This document shows positions 53,486 through 61,497 of a DNA stretch of 64,000 nt, piece by piece. The position numbers were made by a program, and so were the translations under genes. The DNA lies in NCBI GenBank assembly GCA_965601485.1, contig OZ271846.1, forward strand, positions 1,178,001-1,242,000, in the 5' to 3' direction. The number at the start of each line of letters is the position of its first letter. The first letter of the stretch is position 1. Source of the DNA: Methylotenera_A aquatica. GTDB taxonomy: Bacteria; Pseudomonadota; Gammaproteobacteria; Burkholderiales; Methylophilaceae. The notes below the pieces were generated by a model. It was not told where the DNA came from, ran no database searches, and was given only the letters and a program-made list of their open reading frames with translations.

Positions 53486-54484
53486 ATGAAACAAAATCTT
53501 GTGAATAAAAAAATTCTATTTATAGCCCCAGAATTTTTTGGCTATGAAAAAGAAATTGTCGCAGAATTGGAAAGGCGGGGTGCTGAAGTTGACTTTATTC
53601 CAGACAGGCCTTTTAAGTCTCCATTTATGAAAGCTGTTACAAGACTTAGGCGTGAGTTGGTTTTGAAGCTAGCTGAAAGTTTTTTTTTGAAAGCCATAAA
53701 AAGATTTAATCGTAATAATTACGATTTAATTCTAGTGGTTTTGGGTGAATGTGTTTCACCTAAATTACTTACTAATTTGAGAGTGCAATTTCCCAAAGCA
53801 ACATTTACCCTGTATATGTGGGACTCCTTTAAAAACAGGAAATTTCTTCCAAAAAATGTACCTTATTTTGATAAATGCTTCACATTCGATTTTGACGATG
53901 CTAAAAATTATGGCATGCAATTCCGCCCTTTATTTTATTCTAATGGATTTAAAAAGACTGAAGAGAAAAATTTAAAATTTGATATTAGTTTCATCGGAAC
54001 TGCGCATTCTGATCGCTACAAAGTAGTTTCCAAAGTTGTAGCTAATTTACCAAAAGATACAAAAAGTTATTTGTATTTATTTTTACAAGCGCCCTGGGTA
54101 TTTTGGTTACATAAACTTTGTAATAGTAAATTTAAAGGGGCGGCAATCCGAGAGTTTAATTTTTTGCCACTTTCTAAAGCTGAAGTAAAAAAAATATTTT
54201 CTGACTCACTTATCATTCTTGATATTGAACATCCTAAACAAACTGGCTTAACTATGCGAACGTTAGAAACATTAGGTGCCCAAAAGAAATTGATTACAAC
54301 TAACTCTAATGTAGTTGACTATGATTTCTTTAACCCGAATAACATATTTGTTATGGATAGAGAAAATGTTGGACATATACCTAATTCATTTCTTTTACGA
54401 CCTTATGAGCCTCTTAGTGATCAACTTTATGAAAAGTATTCTATAAAAGGTTGGTTAGATGATGTACTTGGTGTTAAAGCATAA
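53486..54484 (+). CDS. Putative glycosyltransferase (GT-B, CgeB-like)
   Basis: The 332-residue soluble protein opens KILFIAPEFFGYEKEIVAELERRGAEVDF. Its C-terminal half has DISFIGTAHSDRYK and ILDIEHPKQTGLTMRTLETLGAQKKLIT, which resembles the donor site of CgeB/GT1-like spore and capsule glycosyltransferases. No transmembrane segments are present. It is the last gene of the plus-strand run and has no visible terminator after it. Function is inferred from fold-like motifs and position only. Confidence 0.7.
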   Translation: MKQNLVNKKILFIAPEFFGYEKEIVAELERRGAEVDFIPDRPFKSPFMKAVTRLRRELVLKLAESFFLKAIKRFNRNNYDLILVVLGECVSPKLLTNLRVQFPKATFTLYMWDSFKNRKFLPKNVPYFDKCFTFDFDDAKNYGMQFRPLFYSNGFKKTEEKNLKFDISFIGTAHSDRYKVVSKVVANLPKDTKSYLYLFLQAPWVFWLHKLCNSKFKGAAIREFNFLPLSKAEVKKIFSDSLIILDIEHPKQTGLTMRTLETLGAQKKLITTNSNVVDYDFFNPNNIFVMDRENVGHIPNSFLLRPYEPLSDQLYEKYSIKGWLDDVLGVKA

Positions 54485-54586
54485 ATTAATATCATTTAAA
54501 TGATCATCAAATAAATATGCATGTTCAGAAGATACAAATAAGGAAATTAAACAATGTTCATAAATATTTTGGTGGGTCTGGCTTTA

Positions 54587-54826
54587 TCGCGCCGGTTGCT
54601 TCGTCAAAAATAATCACATCGGCTTGTTAATATAACGCACATGCAATGCCGATTTTTTGGCGTTGACCGCCTGATAAGCGTAAACCGCGCTCGCCTACTA
54701 AGGCTTTATATTGCAACAGCCAAGTTTCAATGGCATCGGCTATTTGTGCTTGTTTAGCTGCAAGTTTAACGCGCTCGTAATCAATTTTAGCTTTAGGTAC
54801 ACCAAAAGCAATACTCTCGGCAATGC
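54587..54826 (-). pseudogene. Fragment of an ABC transporter ATPase domain (duplicate of the intact gene at 57216-58988)
   Basis: About 240 bp align closely with 57390-57632 of the intact ABC transporter gene, covering the end of the ATPase from the region after Walker A through the signature and Walker B. The frame is broken: the signature region has substitutions and a stop (ttaata where the intact gene has a Leu-Tyr codon pair). It is joined on its upstream side to a piece of a flippase gene. Confidence 0.85.
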
Positions 54827-54841
54827 TTTTAGTTGCAATAA

Positions 54842-55001
54842 TGCCTGCAATGTCATGAAAAATCCAATTAACCCATAAGCCTCAATACCAAGATATTTGA
54901 AGTACATCGGAACGACTGCCGAACCAAGCAATACAGTCCAAGTGGAATTAACTAGGTCGAATTAACTAGTCCAGCAAGCACGTTTCTTCTTAGGCTCATT
55001 A
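54842..55001 (-). pseudogene. 5' fragment of a wzx flippase gene with a 14-bp duplication
   Basis: From ATG 55001 the minus strand reads MSLRRNVLAGLVNS, then after a frameshift WTVLLGSAVVPMYFKYLGIEAYGLIGFFMTLQALL, the typical start of a Wzx flippase. The frameshift is caused by a 14-bp tandem duplication (54942-54955 and 54956-54969, one mismatch). The sequence then runs straight into the ABC transporter fragment. It is a dead gene, and not the source of the intact wzx at 49115, whose N-terminus differs. Confidence 0.82.
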
Positions 55002-55028
55002 CTTATCCAATATACCCGCTTACTTTAG

Positions 55029-56006
55029 TCAATCAATTTTCATCATTTTTATATAATTTTGGTAAGCCAATTTTAGTCCGTCTATTAGTTTGGTGTTCGC
55101 ACTCCACCCCAGTCGATTTAACCTACCAGAATCCATAAGCTTTCTCATAGTGCCATCTGGTTTGTTGGTGTCAAAGGAAATCTCACCATTAAAGCCTACA
55201 ACTTTTTTAACTAAACTAGCTAGTTCAGAGATAGTTAAATCACTATTGCTGCCTAAATTAAGCAGCGGAGGCAAACCATCATTCCGATCTGCAGCCAGCA
55301 TAGGCTTGAATTGTGCTTCTGGCAAATTGATCACGTATAAGCATGCCTCTGCCATGTCTTCACTGTATAAAAACTCACGTTTAGGATTGCCTGAGCCCCA
55401 CACTGTGACTGTGGCTTGACTGTTCACTTTGGCTTCATGAAATTTACGAATCAGCGCAGGGATGACATGGCTATTTTCCAGGTGATAGTTGTCGCCTGGG
55501 CCATACAAATTAGTAGGCATGACTGCTAAATACTGCGTGCCATATTGGCGGTTATAGCTCCAACACATCTCAATACCTGCAATCTTAGCCAAGGCGTATG
55601 GGCGATTGGTAGTCTCTAATTCACCCGTTAACAAATATTCTTCTTTTATCGGTTGCGGGCAATCACGCGGATAAATGCAGCTAGAGCCTAAAAATAGTAA
55701 GCGTTTCACGCCACTTACATAGGATTGATGAATAACATTGGTTTGTATAGCCAAGTTCTCATATAAAAACTCTGCGGGATACGTGTTATTAGCATGAATT
55801 CCGCCTACTTTAGCTGCGGCTAAAAATACATACTCCGGCTTTTCTGTTTGAAAGAAATCTTTTACTGCTTGCTGATTCGTGAGATCAAGTTCTCCATGGG
55901 TGCGCGTGACGATATTGCTATAGCCTTGCGCGTTCAGCTGCCGCATTAAGGCCGAACCCACTAGCCCACGGTGCCCTGCTACATAGATTTTAGCGTGTTT
56001 GTCCAT
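55029..56006 (-). CDS. fcl: GDP-L-fucose synthase
   Basis: The 325-residue SDR has the nucleotide loop VAGHRGLVGSAL, SSCIYPRDCPQPI and the catalytic YALAKIAGIEMC (YxxxK), and YGPGDNYHLENSHVIPALI near 190. It epimerises and reduces GDP-4-keto-6-deoxymannose to GDP-L-fucose. I start it at ATG 56006 (MDKHAKIYVAGHRG, the family N-terminus), 13 bp after the gmd stop; an ATG at 56051 would extend it back into gmd. No clear ribosome site distinguishes the two. Confidence 0.93.
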   Translation of the reverse strand: MDKHAKIYVAGHRGLVGSALMRQLNAQGYSNIVTRTHGELDLTNQQAVKDFFQTEKPEYVFLAAAKVGGIHANNTYPAEFLYENLAIQTNVIHQSYVSGVKRLLFLGSSCIYPRDCPQPIKEEYLLTGELETTNRPYALAKIAGIEMCWSYNRQYGTQYLAVMPTNLYGPGDNYHLENSHVIPALIRKFHEAKVNSQATVTVWGSGNPKREFLYSEDMAEACLYVINLPEAQFKPMLAADRNDGLPPLLNLGSNSDLTISELASLVKKVVGFNGEISFDTNKPDGTMRKLMDSGRLNRLGWSANTKLIDGLKLAYQNYIKMMKID

Positions 56007-56019
56007 GCCTGGTGATTGT

Positions 56020-57117
56020 CTATTCGTGGTAATCCATGGCTTGATAGCCATGCTTTTTAATCAACTCGTCACGCTGGGCGGATTTATAGTCTTCATGAAC
56101 CATTTCTGCGACAAGTTCATGGAAGGTAATCTTTGGGCTCCAACCGAGTTTTTGTTTGGCTTTGCTTGGGTCACCTAGTAACGTTTCTACTTCGGTTGGG
56201 CGGAAGTATCTTACGTCAACTTGCACAATACATCTATCTTGCCAATAGCCCCTCTCATCTACCCCCGTGCCTTGCCAGGTGATTTGCATGTTCAGCTCTT
56301 TAGCTGCCGCGTTTACAAAGTCGCGTACGCTGTATTGCAAACCAGTGGCGATGACAAAGTCTTCTGGTATTTCTTGTTGCAACATTAACCATTGCATCTC
56401 TACATAGTCTTTAGCATGTCCCCAGTCACGCAGGGCATCTAAGTTGCCTAAATATAAGCAGTCTTGTAAACCGAGGTTAATGCGAGCTAGCGCCCTGGAG
56501 ATTTTGCGGGTAACAAAGGTTTCACCGCGTAAAGGGCTTTCGTGATTAAACAAAATGCCGTTGCAGGCATAAATACCATAGGCTTCGCGATAATTGACGG
56601 TAATCCAGTATGCGTATAACTTTGCCACTGCGTAAGGGCTGCGAGGATAAAATGGTGTGGTTTCTTTTTGTGGGGTTTCTTGTACTAGGCCATACAGTTC
56701 TGATGTGGAAGCTTGATAGAACTTGGTTTTCTTTTCCATGGCCAAAATGCGTATGGCTTCCAAAATACGTAAAGTACCAATGCCATCCGCATTGGCTGTG
56801 TATTCTGGCATTTCAAAGCTCACCGCTACATGACTCATGGCAGCGAGGTTATAAATTTCATCAGGCTGCGTTTGCTGGATAATACGGATTAAATTACTAG
56901 AATCGGTTAAGTCGCCGTAGTGCAGAACAAAGTTTTTGTTGTTCACATGCGGATCTTGATACAAGTGGTCTATGCGATCGGTATTAAATGATGAGGCACG
57001 GCGTTTTACACCATGCACGATATAGCCTTTGCCAAGCAAAAACTCGGCTAAATAGGCTCCATCTTGTCCAGTGATTCCGGTAATTAATGCAACTTTGTTG
57101 ATTGTTTTACTACTCAT
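56020..57117 (-). CDS. gmd: GDP-mannose 4,6-dehydratase
   Basis: The 365-residue SDR has the nucleotide loop ALITGITGQDGAYLAEFLL, RRASSFNTDRIDHLYQDPH near 43, YQASTSELYG near 132 (catalytic Thr/Ser region) and YAVAKLYAYW (YxxxK near 156). It converts GDP-mannose to the 4-keto-6-deoxy sugar. I chose ATG 57117 (MSSKTINKVALITG); upstream in-frame starts at 57135 and 57180 add residues absent from the family. With fcl and manC it makes GDP-L-fucose, but phosphomannomutase is not in the window. Confidence 0.95.
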   Translation of the reverse strand: MSSKTINKVALITGITGQDGAYLAEFLLGKGYIVHGVKRRASSFNTDRIDHLYQDPHVNNKNFVLHYGDLTDSSNLIRIIQQTQPDEIYNLAAMSHVAVSFEMPEYTANADGIGTLRILEAIRILAMEKKTKFYQASTSELYGLVQETPQKETTPFYPRSPYAVAKLYAYWITVNYREAYGIYACNGILFNHESPLRGETFVTRKISRALARINLGLQDCLYLGNLDALRDWGHAKDYVEMQWLMLQQEIPEDFVIATGLQYSVRDFVNAAAKELNMQITWQGTGVDERGYWQDRCIVQVDVRYFRPTEVETLLGDPSKAKQKLGWSPKITFHELVAEMVHEDYKSAQRDELIKKHGYQAMDYHE

Positions 57118-57215
57118 CTTTAATGTGTCTTTCATAACTATTGCTGTGCTAACTAGTGAAATACTCGTTATTAGCCACAAACTTATCAGTATTTATATTA
57201 AGTTAATTGTTAACT

Positions 57216-58988
57216 CTAGGTTTCTACTATTTGTTTGTATGAACCAACTCGCTTTACAAGTCCACCTGCCAGCTCAATAATTTGTGAACAGTTTTTGAGT
57301 GTGGTTAAGCGGTGCGCGATGATGATAATGGTTAAGTTATCGCTTAAGCTATCAATTGCTTTCATCACCGCCTGTTCGGTTTCGGTATCCAGCGCGCTGG
57401 TTGCCTCATCAAAAATAATCACATCGGCTTGCTTGTATAACGCACGTGCAATGCCGATTCTCTGGCGTTGACCACCTGATAAACGCACACCGCGCTCGCC
57501 AACAAAGGTCTTATATTGTAACGGCCAAGTCTCTATGGCATCGGCTATTTGTGCCTGTTTAGCCGCAAGTTTAACGCGCTCGTAATCAATTTTAGCTTTG
57601 GGAACACCAAAGGCGATATTCTCGGCAATGCTGTTATCGGCCAAGAAAATAGCTTGGGGCACGTGTGCAATATGCGATTGCCACGCGCGCTTATTGGTTT
57701 CGTCTACTCTTTTTCCATCTATCTCTAATGAGCCCTCGGTAGGATCAAGCAATCCCATCAAAATGTCGAGCATGGTACTTTTACCGCCACCTGTCGAACC
57801 GATCACCCCCACCCTGGTGCCTTTTGAAATACTGATATCGAGTTTGTTGAGTACCCATGCCGACTCGTTGCTGTAGCGAAATGAGATTTGATTTAAATTA
57901 ATGGAGTGCTCAAATGGTAATGGTTTTGATATCGGCTGATAAGCATGGCTGGGTAATGGCTGATCTAGCAGCTCTAACGTATCGCGCAGCGATGCTTGAC
58001 TGCCGACGATACTGGAAACGCTGGAATAGGTTTGCTGTAGGACAGGTAGTAAGCGTTGTGCGCCAAGCGCTAACGCACCCAATATTGGGATTGCCTTGGT
58101 TACACCATCTGGCTGAAAAGCTAATATATAAGCCAGAACAGCAATTAATAGCATACCCAAAGACTCCATGAGGTAGCGTGGGGCGGTGCTGATAAACGAC
58201 TGATCTCCCAACGCTCGACGCATTGGGAAATCTGAATCACGGTATATCTGACAGTAGATCGCCTGACTGCCATCTATCAACACATCACGAATACCTGACA
58301 AGCCTTCTTGCAGCGACTTGTGGACATTATCGCCTTCACGCGCTATGCACTCCCCAGTTTGTATAAGCCGTTTGCGGGTAAATTTAATAATGCCCAAGTA
58401 AAGTAACCCAAAACCACCAAACGCGATAAATGCGATAAGCGGATCAACATAAATAATGGCGACTAATATTGCCATTAGCATAAATAAAGAGCTGATGATG
58501 GTTAAAATGGGAATGAATGTACCAAAAATCACGGTATTTGCTTTAGCGGTAATGCCAGAAATGACTTCGCTACTATTTCGTGATGCATGTATTGCATATG
58601 ACTGATAAAGTGTACGGCGATAAATATCAAGACTGATATCCGAGCCTGTTCCGAATGATAATCGCATGGTTACCCAAATTAATAATACCCGCATGCAACC
58701 GGCAATCAGCACCGCAGAGCAAAATACAACTGTCAGAGGAAATAAAAGTTGATCCGGTGTTGTAAGATTCAGAAACTGGACTACAGGTTGAGCCAAAGCG
58801 TGATCAAACACCTTTTGTGGGGCCGTTAATACACCCAAGAAAGGCAGAATAGCACCTATACTAAATACCTCTGCAAAAGAGGCCATTATCATCATGATTA
58901 GTAAAAGGCCAAACTGTCCGCGGCGCCTTAAAGCAATATGTCGCCATAGCCTGCCTATTAAACTAAAAAGTGAGTTTTGTTTTTGCAT
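57216..58988 (-). CDS. ABC transporter, fused permease and ATPase (PglK/MsbA-like lipid-linked glycan flippase)
   Basis: The 590-residue half-transporter has six N-terminal transmembrane helices (within about 20-310). The ATPase domain has Walker A GSTGGGKST near 388, signature LSGGQRQRIGIARAL near 493 and Walker B VIIFDEATSAL near 516. Among ABC exporters, those in glycan clusters often flip undecaprenyl-linked oligosaccharides (PglK) or export lipids (MsbA). The gene is in a GDP-fucose cluster, so a glycan role is likely. A decayed copy of part of its ATPase lies at 54587-54826. Confidence 0.88.
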   Translation of the reverse strand: MQKQNSLFSLIGRLWRHIALRRRGQFGLLLIMMIMASFAEVFSIGAILPFLGVLTAPQKVFDHALAQPVVQFLNLTTPDQLLFPLTVVFCSAVLIAGCMRVLLIWVTMRLSFGTGSDISLDIYRRTLYQSYAIHASRNSSEVISGITAKANTVIFGTFIPILTIISSLFMLMAILVAIIYVDPLIAFIAFGGFGLLYLGIIKFTRKRLIQTGECIAREGDNVHKSLQEGLSGIRDVLIDGSQAIYCQIYRDSDFPMRRALGDQSFISTAPRYLMESLGMLLIAVLAYILAFQPDGVTKAIPILGALALGAQRLLPVLQQTYSSVSSIVGSQASLRDTLELLDQPLPSHAYQPISKPLPFEHSINLNQISFRYSNESAWVLNKLDISISKGTRVGVIGSTGGGKSTMLDILMGLLDPTEGSLEIDGKRVDETNKRAWQSHIAHVPQAIFLADNSIAENIAFGVPKAKIDYERVKLAAKQAQIADAIETWPLQYKTFVGERGVRLSGGQRQRIGIARALYKQADVIIFDEATSALDTETEQAVMKAIDSLSDNLTIIIIAHRLTTLKNCSQIIELAGGLVKRVGSYKQIVET

Positions 58989-59044
58989 TTATGAATATTC
59001 AATTATTAAGTTTGAATTTTGAAGTTTGCATAAGCTAGTTGCAA

Positions 59045-60457
59045 CTAAACCTTGCGTCCATATATGTCGTCAAAACGGATAATGTCGTCCTCACCTACAT
59101 AATCGCCACACTGTACTTCAATAATGGCTAGTGGTTCACTACCCTTATTTTCTAGGCGGTGTCTATGCGTTTTTGAGATGTAGGTGGATTGATTTTCGTT
59201 TAAGGTATATTCAATTTCGTTATTGGTAATAGTAGCAACACCCGACACCACCACCCAATGTTCTGCACGATGATTGTGCATTTGCATCGATAGCTTTTGG
59301 CCTGGATTAACAACAATACGCTTGATTTTGAAATTGGAACCCTCCTCTAAAACGCTGTAGCTACCCCAAGGGCGGTAAACGGTTTGATGAATTTCGGTGA
59401 GCGTTGGGTTGTGTATTTTAACTTGCGCAACCAACGTCTTAATATCTTCGCTACGGCTTTTATCGCAAATCAAGGTCGCGTCTGCAGTTTGAATCACCAC
59501 CACATTATCCAAACCCAAAGTGGCCAGCAAGCCTGTCTCTGCCCACAACAGGCTGTTACTGGTGTCGTGCGATAATACTTGGCCATGAGTGACGTTGTTT
59601 TGCGCGTCTTTTTCATGGCGATGATATATAGAATCCCAACTACCCAAATCGCTCCAAGCCATATCCACCGGCACTACAGCTACTTTTTCGGCCAACTCGG
59701 CTAAGCCGTAATCCATTGAAACGTTATCAAAACTGGCATAGGTTTCGGCAAAATTTTCTTCATTCATGCCAGCCATTTGTTGCGCCATTTCTGGCTGATA
59801 TTGTTTCAGCATGGCCATAAATACCTGTGCTTTAAATACAAACATGCCGCTATTCCATAAATAGCCTTCATTTACAAATTGCTGCGCTTTTTCAACATTG
59901 GGTTTTTCAACAAATTGTGCTACCAGCAAAACTGGCATTTCGCCTTTGTATGCCAGTTGCTGGCTAGGTTTAATATAGCCATAGCCAGTTGCTGGCTCAT
60001 GCGGCTTAATGCCGAGTAACACCAAGTAATCATCATCAGCAGCTAATTCAGCCGTTTGCCAGGCTTGTAAAAACGCATCTACTTTATCAATGGCGTGGTC
60101 CGATGCAAAAACACCAATCATGGCATTTGGGTCTTGCTGATTAATTTGATTAACCGCCCAAGTAATTGCAGGCAAGGTATTTCTTGCGCAAGGCTCAGCT
60201 AACACATTATTCACGGCATCAATTGCTAGCTCAGCTAACTGGCCTTTTACTTCAAATTTATGGTCTTCGTGCGTTACTGTAAATAAATTTTTTGCTGTAA
60301 CGTGTGAAAGCAAACGCTGCGTTGTTTGCTGCAACAGTGTCTGTTCGCCATTGAGTGCCAGCAATTGCTTAGGCCTTAAGGTGCGCGATAGCGGCCATAA
60401 GCGTGTGCCCGATCCGCCACATAAAATAATGGCATACCGATTAAATTGATCACTCAT
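59045..60457 (-). CDS. manC: Mannose-1-phosphate guanylyltransferase / mannose-6-phosphate isomerase (ManC/AlgA type)
   Basis: The 470-residue bifunctional enzyme has the nucleotidyltransferase start IILCGGSGTRLWPLSRTLRPKQLL and the FVEKPN motif near 176. The C-terminal cupin isomerase domain contains RPWGSYSVLEEGSNFKIKRI and QKLSMQMHNHRAEHW with its metal His residues. It makes GDP-mannose from fructose-6-phosphate-derived mannose phosphate. It overlaps the upstream MarR-type regulator by 4 bp (ATGA), so both are expressed together. Confidence 0.95.
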   Translation of the reverse strand: MSDQFNRYAIILCGGSGTRLWPLSRTLRPKQLLALNGEQTLLQQTTQRLLSHVTAKNLFTVTHEDHKFEVKGQLAELAIDAVNNVLAEPCARNTLPAITWAVNQINQQDPNAMIGVFASDHAIDKVDAFLQAWQTAELAADDDYLVLLGIKPHEPATGYGYIKPSQQLAYKGEMPVLLVAQFVEKPNVEKAQQFVNEGYLWNSGMFVFKAQVFMAMLKQYQPEMAQQMAGMNEENFAETYASFDNVSMDYGLAELAEKVAVVPVDMAWSDLGSWDSIYHRHEKDAQNNVTHGQVLSHDTSNSLLWAETGLLATLGLDNVVVIQTADATLICDKSRSEDIKTLVAQVKIHNPTLTEIHQTVYRPWGSYSVLEEGSNFKIKRIVVNPGQKLSMQMHNHRAEHWVVVSGVATITNNEIEYTLNENQSTYISKTHRHRLENKGSEPLAIIEVQCGDYVGEDDIIRFDDIYGRKV

Positions 60458-60816
60458 AATGCATGTATCTCCGCTTGATGGAATGAGTTATTCAGGACCT
60501 GATGGCTGTCTTGACGAAGCTCTTCAATTTCAGCTTGTAATTTAGCATACTCTTGTAGCTTTGCTTTCAGGAACCTTGCAGTAATCACGGACTTTTCTTC
60601 TAAACCTTGTGACGTTAATAAATACATATAGGCTAGTTTATTTTGACTGTTGCGGAAGTTGCTGGCTTTGAGTAAGCCCTTTTCGATAAGAGCTTTAAGG
60701 CAAAAATTAACGCGACCCAAACTAATATTAAGTTTTTTTGCCAAGTCACGCTGGCTAATTTCTGGATTAGCTTCTAATATTTTGAGTATTTTATAACGGT
60801 ATTCGTCAGTTAACAT
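60454..60816 (-). CDS. EPS-associated MarR-family transcriptional regulator
   Basis: The 120-residue winged-helix protein begins MLTDEYRYKILKILEANP. The helix-turn-helix is SQRDLAKKLNISLGRVNFCLKALIEKGLL (about 22-50) and a C-terminal coiled coil follows (about 75-110). It matches the MarR_EPS family (TIGR04176), found next to EPS and exosortase genes. I chose ATG 60816 rather than a GTG at 60834, because it gives the family start and a normal 30-nt leader from the predicted promoter. It is the first gene of the GDP-fucose operon and is probably autoregulated. Confidence 0.9.
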   Translation of the reverse strand: MLTDEYRYKILKILEANPEISQRDLAKKLNISLGRVNFCLKALIEKGLLKASNFRNSQNKLAYMYLLTSQGLEEKSVITARFLKAKLQEYAKLQAEIEELRQDSHQVLNNSFHQAEIHAL

Positions 60817-60835
60817 GCTGGATAAACTTTTCACC

Positions 60836-60850
60836 GTTCAACAATTGAAC
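60836..60850. promoter_or_regulatory. Candidate operator (perfect inverted repeat) for the MarR-type regulator
   Basis: GTTCAA CAA TTGAAC is a perfect 6-3-6 inverted repeat located between the predicted -10 box and the start codon, over the likely transcription start. A MarR-type dimer bound here would block transcription of its own gene and of manC. Confidence 0.55.
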
Positions 60851-60852
60851 AA

Positions 60853-60882
60853 AGTTTACCAATGATTAATTGATTTAGGCAA
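60853..60882 (-). promoter_or_regulatory. Sigma-70-like promoter of the MarR/manC operon
   Basis: On the minus strand TTGCCT is separated by 18 bases from TAAACT. Transcription would start near 60847, inside the inverted repeat described above. The match is moderate, but the spacing to gene and operator is coherent. Confidence 0.5.
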
Positions 60883-61075
60883 GCGATTATATGTTAATCA
60901 ATTTTATGATGGCTGCAAATCGTTATTGTGCTTGGTGCTTGCTCACATATTCAATAATGATCGCATTTTGTTGCTATGCTAAGCCTGTAAATTAAAAACT
61001 GATACAACCCGAGTGGCTATTTAACGATAATTTTTGGCAGCTTGACAACTTTTTACTGAAATTGCCGCCACTTTT

Positions 61076-61486
61076 CTACATACCAGTAAACCTTTTGATG
61101 TCGCGCTGCTGGCGTTTGGTTGGCCGTCCGGCGCCTCTTTCTCTAATACCAAAATCGGCTTCACGCGTTATTTTGGCATTATCGCGCTTGGTTTTACTTC
61201 GCTCTGTTTCGGCATACAATAAAGTCGCTTCAGGCGCGCCACGGCGAATATTGGATAAGCCGGTGACTTCTACCTCAATTTCATATTCCTTATTACGAAT
61301 GCTAATCAGCATGCCCGCTTTAACTTCTTTAGCCGTTTTGACACGATCGCCATCCACCCGCACTTTTCCGCCATCAACTGCATCGGCGGCAAGACTGCGC
61401 GTTTTATAAAAGCGCGCTGCCCATAGCCATTTATCTAAACGGCATTTATCATCAGCGCTTACAGTTTTACTGGCGTTTTCTTTCAA
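61076..61486 (-). CDS. hslR: Heat-shock protein 15-like S4-domain RNA-binding protein
   Basis: The 136-residue basic protein has an S4 domain at the N-terminus (CRLDKWLWAARFYKTRSLAADAVDGGKVRVDG, about 16-47) and a Lys/Arg-rich C-terminal tail. This matches Hsp15, which binds free 50S subunits carrying nascent chains and helps to rescue stalled ribosomes. It is 11 bp from the Lon-related protease gene in the same direction and probably shares a transcript with it. Confidence 0.92.
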   Translation of the reverse strand: MKENASKTVSADDKCRLDKWLWAARFYKTRSLAADAVDGGKVRVDGDRVKTAKEVKAGMLISIRNKEYEIEVEVTGLSNIRRGAPEATLLYAETERSKTKRDNAKITREADFGIRERGAGRPTKRQQRDIKRFTGM

Positions 61487-61497
61487 AGACTAGCTTC

